Assembly: GCF_050947335.1 (NCBI RefSeq)
Contig: NW_027473619.1
Location: forward strand, 1-64,000
Origin: Megachile rotundata
Taxonomy: Eukaryota > Arthropoda > Insecta > Hymenoptera > Megachilidae
Length of the DNA: 64,000 bases
Direction of reading: 5' to 3'
The notes beneath the pieces were generated by a model, which saw nothing but the letters and a program-made list of their open reading frames with translations, was not told the origin of the DNA and did no database searches. Position 1 is the stretch's first letter. Each line of letters starts with the position of its first letter. The position numbers and the translations under genes are program-made. Positions 43,405 through 57,700 of this stretch are shown here, in pieces.

Positions 43405-44630
43405 CATATTATTAACCATATTATGCAGATATGATAGATAGAACGACAATTACTATACTTTTTACTCTTATTCTTATCAATCTAACTCATATTATTAGCC
43501 ATATTATGCATATATGATCGATAGGATGTCAATTACTATACTCATTACTTTTATTATTATCAATCTAACTCATATTATTAGCCATATTATGCTTATATGA
43601 TCGATATAACGACAATTGCTATACTTATTACACTCACTGTTATCAATCTAACTCATATTATTAGCCATATTATGGTTATATGACCGATAGAACGACAATT
43701 ACTATACTTATTACTCTTATTATTATCAATCTAACTCATACTATTAGCCATATTATGCTTATATGATCGATAGGACGACAATTACTATACTCATAACTCT
43801 TATTATTATCAATCTAACTCATATTATTAGCCATATTATGCGTATATGATCGATAGAACGACAATTACTATGCTTATTACACTCACTATTATCAATCTAA
43901 CTCATATTATAAACCATATTATGCAGATATGATACATAGAACGACAATTACTATACTTTTCACTCTTATTCTTATCAATCTAACTCATATTATTAGCCAT
44001 ATTATGCATATATGATCGATAGGATGACAATTACTATACTCATTACTCTTATTATTATCAATCTAACTCATATTATTAGCCATATTATGCTTATATGATC
44101 GATAGAACGACAATTACTATTCTTATTACACTCACTGTTATCAATCTAACTCATATTATTAGCCATATTTTGGTTATATGACCGATAGAAGGACAATTAC
44201 TATACTTATTACTCTTATTATTATCAATCTAACTCATATTATTAGCCATATTATGCTTATATGATCGATAGAACGACAATTACAATACTCATTACTCTTA
44301 TTATTATCAATCTAACTCAAATTATTAGCCATATTATGCTTATATGATCGATAGAACGACAATTACTATACTTATTAGTCTCTTTATTATCAATCTAACT
44401 CATATTATTAGCCATATTATGCTTATATGATCGATAGTACGACAATTACTAGACTCATTACTCTTATTATTATCAACCTAATTCATATTATTAGCCATAT
44501 TATGCTTATATGAACGATAGAACAGCAATTACAATACTCATTACTCTTATTATTATCAATGTAACTCATATTATTAGCCAGATTATGCACATATGATCGA
44601 TAGAACGACAATTACTATACTTATTACACT
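43405..44630 (+). repeat. Displaced copy of 39337-40562
   Basis: About 15 monomers match 39337-40562 at an offset of 4,068 bp. B signatures lie at 43425 and 43923 here and at 39357 and 39855 in the partner, 498 bp apart in both. Local changes include GATACATAG in the second B monomer, AAATTATTAGCC where the partner has AAATTATAAGCC, and AGCCAGATTATG near 44580. The partner belongs in part to the 5,895-bp block, so this segment exists in at least three versions. Confidence 0.82.
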
Positions 44631-45680
44631 CACTGTTCTCAATCCAACTCATATTATTAACCATATTATGCAGATATGATCGATAGAACGACAATTACTA
44701 TACTTATTACTCTTATTATTATCAATCTAACTCAAATTATTAGCCATATTATGCTTATATGATCGATAGAACGACAATTACTATGCTTATTACACTCACT
44801 ATTATCAATCTAACTCATATTATTAACCATATTATGCAGATATGATAGATAGAACGACAATTACTATACTTTTTACTCTTATTCTTATCAATCTAACTCA
44901 TATTATTAGCCATATTATGCATATATGATCGACAGGATGACAATTACTATACTCATTACTTTTATTATTATCAATCTAACTCATATTATTAGCCATACTA
45001 TGCTTATATGATCGATATAACGACAATTACTATACTTATTACACTCACTGTTATCAATCTAACTCATATTATTAGCCATATTATGGTTATATGACCGATA
45101 GAACGACAATTACTATACTTATTACTCTTATTATTATCAATCTAACTCATATTATTAGCCATATTATGCTTATATGATCGATAGGACGACAATTACAATA
45201 CTCATTGCTCTTATTATTATCAATCTAACTCATATTATTAGCCATATTATGCTTATATGATCGATAGAACGACAATTACAATACTCATTGCTCTTATTAT
45301 TATCAATCTAACTCATATTATTAGCCATATTATGCTTATATGATCGATAGAACGACAATTACTATACTTATTACTCTCTTTATTATCAATCTAACTCATA
45401 CTATTAGCCATATTATGCTTATATGATCGATAGTACGACAATTACTAGACTCATTACTCTTATTATAATCAACCTAATTCATATTATTAGCCATATTATG
45501 CTTACATGATCGATAGAACAGCAATTACAATACTCATTACTCTTATTATTTTCAATCTAACTCATATTATTAGCCATATTATGCTTATATGATCGATAGG
45601 ACGACAATCACTATACTCATTACTCTTATTATTATCAATCTAACTCATATTATTAGCCATATTATGCTCATATGATCGAT

Positions 45681-46513
45681 AGAACGACAATTACTATACT
45701 TATTACACTCACTGTTATCAATCCAACTCATATTATTAACCATATTATGCAGATATGATCGATAACACGACAATTACTATACTTATTACTCTTATTATTA
45801 TCAATCTAACTCAAATTATTAGCCATATTATGCTTATATGATCGATATAACGACAATTACTATCCTCATTTCTCTTATTATTATCACTCTAACTCATATT
45901 ATTAGCCATATTATGCTTATATGATCGATGGAACGACAATTACTACACTTATTACTGTCTTTATTATCAATCTAACTCATATTATTAGCCATATTATGCA
46001 TATATGATCGATAGTACGACAATTGCTAGACTCATTACTCTTATTATTATCAACCTAACTCATATTATTAGCCATATTATGCTTATATGATCGATAGAAC
46101 AGCAATTACAATACTCATTACTCTTATTGTTATCAATCTAACTCATATTATTAGCCATATTATGCTTATATGATCGATAGGACGACAATTACTATACTCA
46201 TTACTCTTATTATTATCAATCTAACTCATATTATTAGCCATATTATGCACATATGATCGATAGAACGACAATTACTATACTTATTACACTCACTGTTATC
46301 AATCCAACTCATATTATTAACCATATTATGCAGATATGATCGATAGAACGACAATTACTATACTCATTACTCTTATTATTATCAATCTAACTCATATTAT
46401 TAACCATATTATGCAGATATGATCGATAGAACGACAATTACTATACTCATTACTCTTATTATTATCAATCTAACTCATATTATTAGCCATATTATGCTTA
46501 TATGATCGATAGG
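45681..46513 (+). repeat. Displaced copy of 41780-42612
   Basis: Ten monomers match 41780-42612 at an offset of 3,901 bp (47 monomers). They include GATAACACGAC (45762 here, 41861 there), ATCCTCATTTCTC, CTACACTTATTACTGTC and two consecutive GCAGATATGATCG monomers. Local differences include GATGGAACG near 45925, CAATTGCTAGAC near 46022 and GCACATATG where the partner has GCTCATATG. Confidence 0.82.
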
Positions 46514-46833
46514 ACGACAATTACTATACTCATTACTCTTATTATTATCAATCTAACTCATATTATTAGCCATATTATGCGTATATGATCGATAGAACGA
46601 CAATAACTATGCTTATTACACTCACTATTATCAAACTAACTCATATTATAAACCATATTATGCAGATATGATAGATAGAACGACAATTACTATACTTTTC
46701 ACTCTTATTCTTATCAATCTAACTCATATTATTAGCCATATTATGCATATATGATCGATAGGATGACAATTACTATACTCATTACTCTTATTATTATCAA
46801 TCTAACTCATATTATTAGCCATATTATGCTTAT

Positions 46834-47696
46834 ATGATCGATATAACGACAATTACTATACTTATCACAATCACTGTTATCAATCTAACTCATATTATTA
46901 GCCATATTATGGTTATGTGACCGATAGAACGACAATTACTATACTTATTACTCTTATTATTATCATTCTAACTCATATTATTAGCCATATTATGCTTATT
47001 TGATCGATAGAACGACAATTACTATACTTATTACTCTTATTATTATCATTCTAACTCATATTATTAGCCATATTATGCTTATATGATCGATAGAACGACA
47101 ATTACTATACTTATTACTCTCATTATTATCAATCTAACTCATATTATTAGCCATATTATGCTTATATGATCGATAGAGCGACAATTACTATACTTATTAC
47201 TCTCATTATTATCAATCTAACTCATATTATTAGCCATATTATGGTTATATGACCGATAGAATGACAATTACTATGCTTATTACTCTTATTATTATCAATC
47301 TAACTCATATTATTAGCCATATTATGCTTATATGATCGATAGGACGACAATTACTGTACTCATTACTCATATTATTATCAATCTAACTCATATTATTAGC
47401 CATATTATGCTTATATGATTGATATAACGACAATTACTAAACTTATTACACTCACTGTTATCAATCTAACTCATATTATTAGCCATATTATGGTTATATG
47501 ACAGATAGAACGACAATTACTATACTTATTACACTTATTATTATCAATCTAACTCATTTTATTAGCCATATTATGCTTATATGATCGATAGGACGACAAT
47601 TACTATACTCATTACTCTTATTATTATCAATCTAACTCATATTATTAGCCATATTATGCATATATGATCGATAGGACGACAATTACTATACTCATT
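46834..47696 (+). repeat. Displaced duplication, copy 1 (offset 2990)
   Basis: About ten monomers match 49824-50686 at an offset of 2,990 bp. Shared rare variants are CTTATCACAATCACTG, GCTTATTTGATCG, GATAGAGCGAC, TATGATTGATATAACG and TATGACAGATAG. One difference is AATGACAATT here against AATGATAATT near 50253. The first few monomers also occur at 42601-42850. Confidence 0.85.
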
Positions 47697-47910
47697 GCTC
47701 TTATTATTATCAATTTAACTCATATTATTAGCCATATTATGCTTATATGATCGATAGTACGACAATTACTATACTCATTACTCTTATTATTATCAATCTA
47801 ACTCATATTATTAGCCATATTATGCTTATACGATCGATAGGACGACAATTACTATACTCATTACTCTTATTATTATCAATCTAACTCATATTGTTAGCCA
47901 TATTATGCTT

Positions 47911-48999
47911 ATATGATCGATAGGACGACAATTACTATACTCATTACTCTTATTATTATCAATCTAACTCATATTATTAGCCATATTATGCTTATACGAT
48001 CGATAGGACGACAATTACTATACTCATTACTCTTATTATTATCATTCTAACTCAAATTATTATCCATATTATGCTTATATGATCGATAGAACGACAATTA
48101 CTATACTTATTACACTCACTGTTATCAATCTAACTCATATTATTTAACCATATTATGGTTATATGACCGATCGAACGACAATTACTATACTTATTACTCT
48201 TATTATTATCAATCTAACTCATATTATTAGCAATGTTACGCTTATATGATCGATAGGACGACAATTACTATACTCATTACTCTTATTATTATAAATCTAA
48301 CTCATATCATGAGCCATATTATGCTTATATGATCGATAGAACGACAATTACTATGCTTATTACACTCACTATTATCAATCTAACTCATATTATTAACCAT
48401 ATTATGCACATATGATCGATAGAACGACAATTACTATACTTATTACTCTTATTCTCATCAATCTAACTCATATTATTAGCCATATAATGCTTATATGATC
48501 GATAGAACGACAATTACTATACTTATTACACTCACTGTTATCAATCTAACTCATATTATTTAACCATATTATGGTTATATGACCGATCGAACGACAATTA
48601 CTATACTTATTAATCTTATTATTATCAATCTAACTCATATTATTAGCCATATTATGCTTTTATGATCGATAGGACGACAATTACTATACTCAATCCTCTT
48701 ACTATTATCAATCTAACTCATATTATTAGCCATATTGTGCTTATATGATCGATAGAACGACAAGTACTATACTTACTACTTTTACTATTGTCAATCTAAC
48801 TCATATTATTAGCCATATTATGCTTATATGATCGATAGAACGACAATTACTATTCTTATTACACTCACTGTTATCAATCTAACTCATATTATTAGCCATA
48901 TTTTGGTTATATGACCGATAGAAGGACAATTACTATACTTATTACTCTTATTATTATCAATCTAACTCATATTATTAGCCATATTATGCTTATATGATC
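47911..48999 (+). repeat. Displaced duplication, copy 1 (offset 3820)
   Basis: About 13 monomers match 51731-52819 at an offset of 3,820 bp. They include two 84-bp TTATTTAACCAT monomers, the ATTACGCTT marker, CATATCATGAG, GCTTTTATGATCG and TACTTACTACTTTTAC. Differences seen are TATCCATATT against TAGGCATATT, GCAATGTTACG against GCCATATTACG, ACTATTCTTATT against ACTATACTTATT, and CTTATTACTC against CTTGTTACTC. Confidence 0.83.
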
Positions 49000-49687
49000 G
49001 ATAGAACGACAATTACAATACTCATTACTCTTATTATTGTCAATCTAACTCATATTATTAGCCATATTATGCTTATATGATCGATAGAACGACAATTACT
49101 ATACTTATTAGTCTCTTTATTATCAATCTAACTCATATTATTAGCCATATTATGCTTATATGATCGATAGTACGACAATTACTAGACTCATTACTCTTAT
49201 TATTATCAACCTAATTCATATTATTAGCCATATTATGCTTATATGATCGATAGAACAGCAATTATAATACTCATTACTCTTGTTATTATCAATCTAACTC
49301 ATATTATTAGCCATATTATGCTTATATGATCGATAGGACGACAATTACTATACTCATTACTCTTATTATTATCAATCTAACTCATATTATTAACCATATT
49401 ATGCTTTTATGATCGATACGACGACAATTACTATACTCAATCCTCTTACTATTATCAATCTAACTCATATTATTAGCCATATTGTGCTTATATGATCGAT
49501 AGAACGACAAGTACTATACTTACTACTTTTACTATTATCAATCTAACTCATATTATTAGCCATATTATGCTTATATGATCGATAGAACGACAATTACTAT
49601 TCTTATCACACTCACTGTTATCAATCTAACTCATATTATTAGCCATATTTTGGTTATATGACCGATAGAAGGACAATTACTATACTC
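48656..49687 (+). repeat. 9-mer (747-bp) displaced duplication
   Basis: The interval 48656-48940 recurs at 49403-49687, a displacement of 747 bp. The run includes GCTTTTATGATCG, CTCAATCCTCTTAC, GCCATATTGTGC, TACTTACTACTTTTAC and CCATATTTTGG. The second copy has GATACGACGAC near 49417 where the first has GATAGGACGAC. The segment between holds GATAGTACGAC and GAACAGCAATTATAATAC monomers. Confidence 0.8.
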
Positions 49688-49823
49688 ATTACTCTTATCA
49701 TTATCAATCTAACTCATATTATTAGCCATATTATGCTTATACGATCGATAGGACGACAATTACTATACTCATTACTCTTATTATTATCATTCCAACTCAA
49801 ATTATTAGCCATATTATGCTTAT

Positions 49824-50686
49824 ATGATCGATATAACGACAATTACTATACTTATCACAATCACTGTTATCAATCTAACTCATATTATTAGCCATATTAT
49901 GGTTATGTGACCGATAGAACGACAATTACTATACTTATTACTCTTATTATTATCATTCTAACTCATATTATTAGCCATATTATGCTTATTTGATCGATAG
50001 AACGACAATTACTATACTTATTACTCTTATTATTATCATTCTAACTCATATTATTAGCCATATTATGCTTATATGATCGATAGAACGACAATTACTATAC
50101 TTATTACTCTCATTATTATCAATCTAACTCATATTATTAGCCATATTATGCTTATATGATCGATAGAGCGACAATTACTATACTTATTACTCTCATTATT
50201 ATCAATCTAACTCATATTATTAGCCATATTATGGTTATATGACCGATAGAATGATAATTACTATGCTTATTACTCTTATTATTATCAATCTAACTCATAT
50301 TATTAGCCATATTATGCTTATATGATCGATAGGACGACAATTACTGTACTCATTACTCATATTATTATCAATCTAACTCATATTATTAGCCATATTATGC
50401 TTATATGATTGATATAACGACAATTACTAAACTTATTACACTCACTGTTATCAATCTAACTCATATTATTAGCCATATTATGGTTATATGACAGATAGAA
50501 CGACAATTACTATACTTATTACACTTATTATTATCAATCTAACTCATTTTATTAGCCATATTATGCTTATATGATCGATAGGACGACAATTACTATACTC
50601 ATTACTCTTATTATTATCAATCTAACTCATATTATTAGCCATATTATGCATATATGATCGATAGGACGACAATTACTATACTCATT
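49824..50686 (+). repeat. Displaced duplication, copy 2 (offset 2990)
   Basis: This is the partner of 46834-47696. It ends where this copy reads CTCATTACTC and CAATGTAACTC while the other reads CTCATTGCTC and CAATTTAACTC. It is followed by a GCTCATATG monomer and by a copy of the A-B-C variant seen at 46570-46800, recognisable by CAATAACTATGC and TCAAACTAACTC. Confidence 0.85.
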
Positions 50687-51730
50687 ACTCTTATTATTAT
50701 CAATGTAACTCATATTATTAGCCATATTATGCTCATATGATCGATAGAACGACAATTACTATACTTATTACACTCACTGTTATCAATCCAACTCATATTA
50801 TTAACCATATTATGCAGATATGATCGATAGAACGACAATTACTATACTCATTACTCTTATTATTATCAATCTAACTCATATTATTAGCCATATTATGCGT
50901 ATATGATCGATAGAACGACAATAACTATGCTTATTACACTCACTATTATCAAACTAACTCATATTATAAACCATATTATGCAGATATGATAGATAGAACG
51001 ACAATTACTATACTTTTCACTCTTATTCTTATCAATCTAACTCATATTATTAGCCATATTATGCATATATGATCGATAGGATGACAATTACTATACTCAT
51101 TACTCTTATTATTATCAATCTAACTCATATTATTAGCCATATTATGCTTATATGATCGATATAACGACAATTACTATACTTATCACAATCACTGTTATCA
51201 ATCTAACTCATATTATTAGCCATATTTTGATTATATGACCGATAGAACGACAATTACTATACTTATTACTCTCTTTATTATCAATCTAACTCATATTATT
51301 AGCCATATTATGGTTATATGACCGATAGAATGACAATTACTATGCTTATTACTCTTATTATTATCAATCTAACTCATATTATTAGCCATATTATGCTTAT
51401 ATGATCGATATAACGACAATTACTATACTTATCACAATTACTGTTATCAATCTAACTCATATTATTAGCCATATTATGGTTATGTGACCGATAGAACGAC
51501 AATTACTATACTTATTACTCTTATTATGATCATTCTAACTCATATTATTAGCCATATTATGCTTATATGATCGATAGAACGACAATTACTATACTTATTA
51601 CTCTCATTCTTATCAATCTAACTCATATTATTAGCCATATTATGCTTATATGATCGATAGAACGACAATTACTATACTTATTACTCTCATTATTATGAAT
51701 CTAACTCATATTATTAGCCATATTATGCAT

Positions 51731-52819
51731 ATATGATCGATAGGACGACAATTACTATACTCATTACTCTTATTATTATCAATCTAACTCATATTATTAG
51801 CCATATTATGCTTATACGATCGATAGGACGACAATTACTATACTCATTACTCTTATTATTATCATTCTAACTCAAATTATTAGGCATATTATGCTTATAT
51901 GATCGATAGAACGACAATTACTATACTTATTACACTCACTGTTATCAATCTAACTCATATTATTTAACCATATTATGGTTATATGACCGATCGAACGACA
52001 ATTACTATACTTATTACTCTTATTATTATCAATCTAACTCATATTATTAGCCATATTACGCTTATATGATCGATAGGACGACAATTACTATACTCATTAC
52101 TCTTATTATTATAAATCTAACTCATATCATGAGCCATATTATGCTTATATGATCGATAGAACGACAATTACTATGCTTATTACACTCACTATTATCAATC
52201 TAACTCATATTATTAACCATATTATGCACATATGATCGATAGAACGACAATTACTATACTTATTACTCTTATTCTCATCAATCTAACTCATATTATTAGC
52301 CATATAATGCTTATATGATCGATAGAACGACAATTACTATACTTATTACACTCACTGTTATCAATCTAACTCATATTATTTAACCATATTATGGTTATAT
52401 GACCGATCGAACGACAATTACTATACTTATTAATCTTATTATTATCAATCTAACTCATATTATTAGCCATATTATGCTTTTATGATCGATAGGACGACAA
52501 TTACTATACTCAATCCTCTTACTATTATCAATCTAACTCATATTATTAGCCATATTGTGCTTATATGATCGATAGAACGACAAGTACTATACTTACTACT
52601 TTTACTATTGTCAATCTAACTCATATTATTAGCCATATTATGCTTATATGATCGATAGAACGACAATTACTATACTTATTACACTCACTGTTATCAATCT
52701 AACTCATATTATTAGCCATATTTTGGTTATATGACCGATAGAAGGACAATTACTATACTTGTTACTCTTATTATTATCAATCTAACTCATATTATTAGCC
52801 ATATTATGCTTATATGATC
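51731..52819 (+). repeat. Displaced duplication, copy 2 (offset 3820)
   Basis: This is the partner of 47911-48999. Its right part then became the template of the 9-mer HOR at 52060-53570. The private change CTTGTTACTC near 52759 is carried into the next unit near 53507, but is absent from the 48-kb copy, which places the 9-mer duplication after the 3,820-bp one. Confidence 0.83.
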
Positions 52820-53570
52820 GATAGGACGACAATTACTATACTCATTACTCTTATTATTATAAATCTAACTCATATCATGAGCCATATTATGCTTATATGA
52901 TCGATAGAACGACAATTACTATGCTTATTACACTCACTATTATCAATCTAACTCATATTATTAACCATATTATGCACATATGATCGATAGAACGACAATT
53001 ACTATACTTATTACTCTTATTCTCATCAATCTAACTCATATTATTAGCCATATAATGCTTATATGATCGATAGAACGACAATTACTATACTTATTACACT
53101 CACTGTTATCAATCTAACTCATATTATTTAACCATATTATGGTTATATGACCGATCGAACGACAATTACTATACTTATTAATCTTATTATTATCAATCTA
53201 ACTCATATTATTAGCCATATTATGCTTTTATGATCGATAGGACGACAATTACTATACTCAATCCTCTTACTATTATCAATCTAACTCATATTATTAGCCA
53301 TATTGTGCTTATATGATCGATAGAACGACAAGTACTATACTTACTACTTTTACTATTGTCAATCTAACTCATATTATTAGCCATATTATGCTTATATGAT
53401 CGATAGAACGACAATTACTATACTTATTACACTCACTGTTATCAATCTAACTCATATTATTAGCCATATTTTGGTTATATGACCGATAGAAGGACAATTA
53501 CTATACTTGTTACTCTTATTATTATCAATCTATCTCATATTATTAGCCATATTATGCTTATATGATCGAT
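52060..53570 (+). repeat. 9-mer HOR (748 bp), two copies
   Basis: The period is 748 bp: nine monomers, one of them the 84-bp form. Unit 1 is about 52060-52807 and unit 2 about 52808-53555. Each unit has the TATAAATC/CATATCATGAG monomer, A, GCACATATG, TATAATGC, the 84-bp monomer, GACCGATCG, GCTTTTATG, GCCATATTGTGC and CCATATTTTGG. Only two differences were seen: ATTACGC in unit 1 against ATTATGC in unit 2 at the left edge, and CTATCTCAT near 53532 against CTAACTCAT. Confidence 0.88.
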
Positions 53571-54719
53571 AGAACGACAATTACAATACTCATTACTCTT
53601 ATTATTATCAATCTAACTCATATTATTAGCCATATTATGCTTATATGATCGATAGAACGACAATTACTATACTTATTAGTCTCTTTATTATCAACCTAAC
53701 TCATATTATTAGCCATATTATGCTTATATGATCGATAGTACGACAATTACTAGACTCATTACTCTTATTATTATCAACCTAATTCATATTATTAGCCATA
53801 TTATGCTTATATGATCGATAGAACAGCAATTACAATACTCATTACTCTTATTATTATCAATCTAACTCATATTATTAGCCATATTATGCTTATATGATCG
53901 ATAGGACGACAATTACTATACTCATTACTCTTATTATTATCAATGTAACTCATATTATTAGCCATATTATGCTCATATGATCGATAGAACGACAATTACT
54001 ATACTTATTACACTCACTGTTATCAATCCAACTCATATTATTAACCATATTATGCAGATATGATCGATAGAACGACAATTACTATACTTATTACTCTTAT
54101 TATTATCAATCTAACTCAAATTATTAGCCATATTATGCTTATATGATCGATAGAACGACAATTACTATGCTTATTACACTCACTATTATCAATCTAACTC
54201 ATATTATTAACCATATTATGCAGATATGATAGATAGAACGACAATTACTATACTTTTTACTCTTATTCTTATCAATCTAACTCATAGTATTAGCCATATT
54301 ATGCATATATGATCGATAGGATGACAATTACTATACTCATTACTCTTATTATTATCAATCTAACTCATATTATTAGCCATATTATGCTTATATGATCGAT
54401 ATAACCACAATTACTATACTTACCACACTCACTGTTATCAATCTAACTCATATTATTAGCCATATTATAGTTATGTGACCGATAGAACGACAATTACTAT
54501 ACATATTACTCTTATTATTATCATTCTAACCCATATTATTAGCCATATTATGCTTATATGATCGATAGAACGACAATTACTATACTTATTACTCTCATTA
54601 TTATCAATCTAACTCATATTATTAGCCATATTATGCTTATATGATCGATAGAACGACAATTACTATACTTATTACTCTTATTATTATCATTCTAAGTCAT
54701 ATTATTAGCCATATTATGG

Positions 54720-57700
54720 TTATATGATCGATAGTACGACAATTACTAGACTCATTACTCTTATTATTATCAACCTAATTCATATTATTAGCCATATTAT
54801 GCTTATATGATCGATAGAACAGCAATTACAATACTCATTACTCTTATTATTATCAATCTAACTCATATTATTAGCCATATTATGCTTATATGATCGATAG
54901 GACGACAATTACTATACTCATTACTCTTATTATTATCAATCTAACTCATATTATTAGCCATATTATGCTCATATGATCGATAGAACGACAATTACTATAC
55001 TTATTACACTCACTGTTATCAATCCAACTCATATTATTAACCATATTATGCAGATATAATCGATAGAAGGACAATTACTATACTCATTACTCTTATTATT
55101 ATCAATCTAACTCATATTATTAGCCATATTATGCTTATATGATCGATAGAACGACAAGTACTATACTTATTACTCTCTTTATTATCAATCTAACTCAAAT
55201 TATTAGCCACATTATGCTTATATGATCGATATAACGACAATTACTATACTCATTTCCCTTATTATTATCAATCTAACTCATATTATTAGCCATATTATGC
55301 TTATATGATCGATAGAACGACAATTACTATACTTATTACTCTCTTTATTATCAATCTAACTCATATTATTAGCCATATTATGCTTATATGATCGATAGTA
55401 CGACAATTACTAGACTCATTACTCTTATTATTATCAACCTAATTCATATTATTAGCCATATTATGCTTATATGATCGATAGAACAGCAATTACAATACTC
55501 ATTACTCTTATTATTATCAATCTAACTCATATTATTAGCCATATTATGCTTATATGATCGATAGGACGACAATTACTATACTCATTACTCTTATTATTAT
55601 CAATCTAACTCATATTATTAGCCATATTATGCTCATATGATCGATAGAACGACAATTACTATACTTATTACACTCACTGTTATCAATCCAACTCATATTA
55701 TTAGCCATATTATGGTTATATGGCCGATAGATGGACAATTACTATGCTTATTACTCTTATTATTATCAATCTAACTCATATTATTAGCCATATTATGCTT
55801 ATATGATCGATAGAACGACAATTACTGTACTCATTACTCATATTATTATCAATCTAACTCATATTATTAGCCATATTATGCTTATATGATCGATATAACG
55901 ACAATTACTAAACTTATTACACTCACTGTTATCAATCTAACTCATATTATTAGCCATATTATGGTTATATGATCGATAGGACGACAATTACTATACTCAT
56001 TACTCTTATTATTATCAATCTAACTCATATTATTAGCCATATAATGCTTATATGATCGATAGGACGACAATTACTATACTCATTACTCTTAGTATTATCA
56101 ATCTAACTCATATTATTAGCCATATTATGCATATATGATCGATAGGACGACAATTACTGTACTCATTACTCTTATTATTATCAATTTAACTCATATTATT
56201 AGCCATATTATGCAGATATGATCGATAGAACGACAATTACTATACTTATTACTCTTATTCTCATCAATCTAACTCATATTATTAGCCATATTATGCTTAT
56301 ATGATCGATATAACGACAATTACTATACTTATTACACTCACTGTTATCAATCTAACTCATATTATTAGCCATATTATGCTTATATGATCGATAGGACGAC
56401 AATTACTATACTCATTACTCTTATTATTATCTCTCTAACTCATATTATTAGCCATATTATGCTTATATGATCGATAGAACGACAATTACTATGCTTATTA
56501 CACTCACTATTATCAATCTAACTCATATTATTAACCATATTATGCAGATATGATAGATAGAACGACAATTACTATACTTTTTACTCTTATTCTTATCAAT
56601 CTAACTCATAGTATTAGCCATATTATGCATATATGATCGATAGGATGACAATTACTATACTCATTACTCTTGTTATTATCAATCTAACTCATATTATTAG
56701 CCATATTATGCTTATATGATCGATATAACGACAATTACTATACTTATCACACTCACTGTTATCAATCTAACTCATATTATTAGCCATATTATAGGTATGT
56801 GACCGATAGAACGACAATTACTATACTTATTACTCTTATTATTATCATTCTAACTCATATTATTAGCCATATTATGCTTATATGATCGATAGAACGACAA
56901 TTACTATACTTATTACTCTCATTATTATCAATCTAACTCATATTATTAGCCATATTATGCTTATATGATCGATAGAACGATAATTACTATACTTATTACT
57001 CTCACTGTTATCAATCTAACTCATATTATTAGCCATATTATGTTTATATGATCGATAGAACGACAATTACTATACTTATTACTCTCATTATTATCAATCT
57101 AACTCATATTATTAGCCATATTATGGTTATATGGCCGATAGATGGACAATTACTATGCTTATTACTCTTATTATTATCAATCTAACTCATATTATTAGCC
57201 ATATTATGCTTATATGATCGATAGAACGACAATTACTGTACTCATTACTCATATTATTATCAATCTAACTCATATTATTAGCCATATTATGCTTATATGA
57301 TCGATATAACGACAATTACTAAACTTATTACACTCACTGTTATCAATCTAACTCATAATTATTAGCCATATTATGCTTATATGATCGATAGTACGACAAT
57401 TACTAGACTCATTACTCTTATTATTATCAACCTAATTCATATTATTAGCCATATTATGCTTATATGATCGATAGAACAGCAATTACAATACTCATTACTC
57501 TTATTATTATCAATCTAACTCATATTATTAGCCATATTATGCTTATATGATCGATAGGACGACAATTACTATACTCATTACTCTTATTATTATCAATCTA
57601 ACTCATATTATTAGCCATATTATGCTCATATGATCGATAGAACGACAATTACTATACTTATTACACTCACTGTTATCAATCCAACTCATATTATTAACCA

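Noticed and set aside
49658..49891. A 77-codon open reading frame starting ATGACCGATAG.
   Set aside because: It lies wholly inside satellite monomers. It is open only because two substitutions remove the usual stops: TGA to CGA at 49742 (codon 29) and TAA to CAA at 49793 (codon 46). The product is a low-complexity I/L/Y/N-rich translation of the repeat, with no recognisable domain. I see no ribosome binding site or codon-bias signal.
57301..57400. A break in the array near 57350, where CTCATAATTATTAG appears.
   Set aside because: It is a single inserted A giving one 84-bp monomer. The repeat continues in register on both sides.
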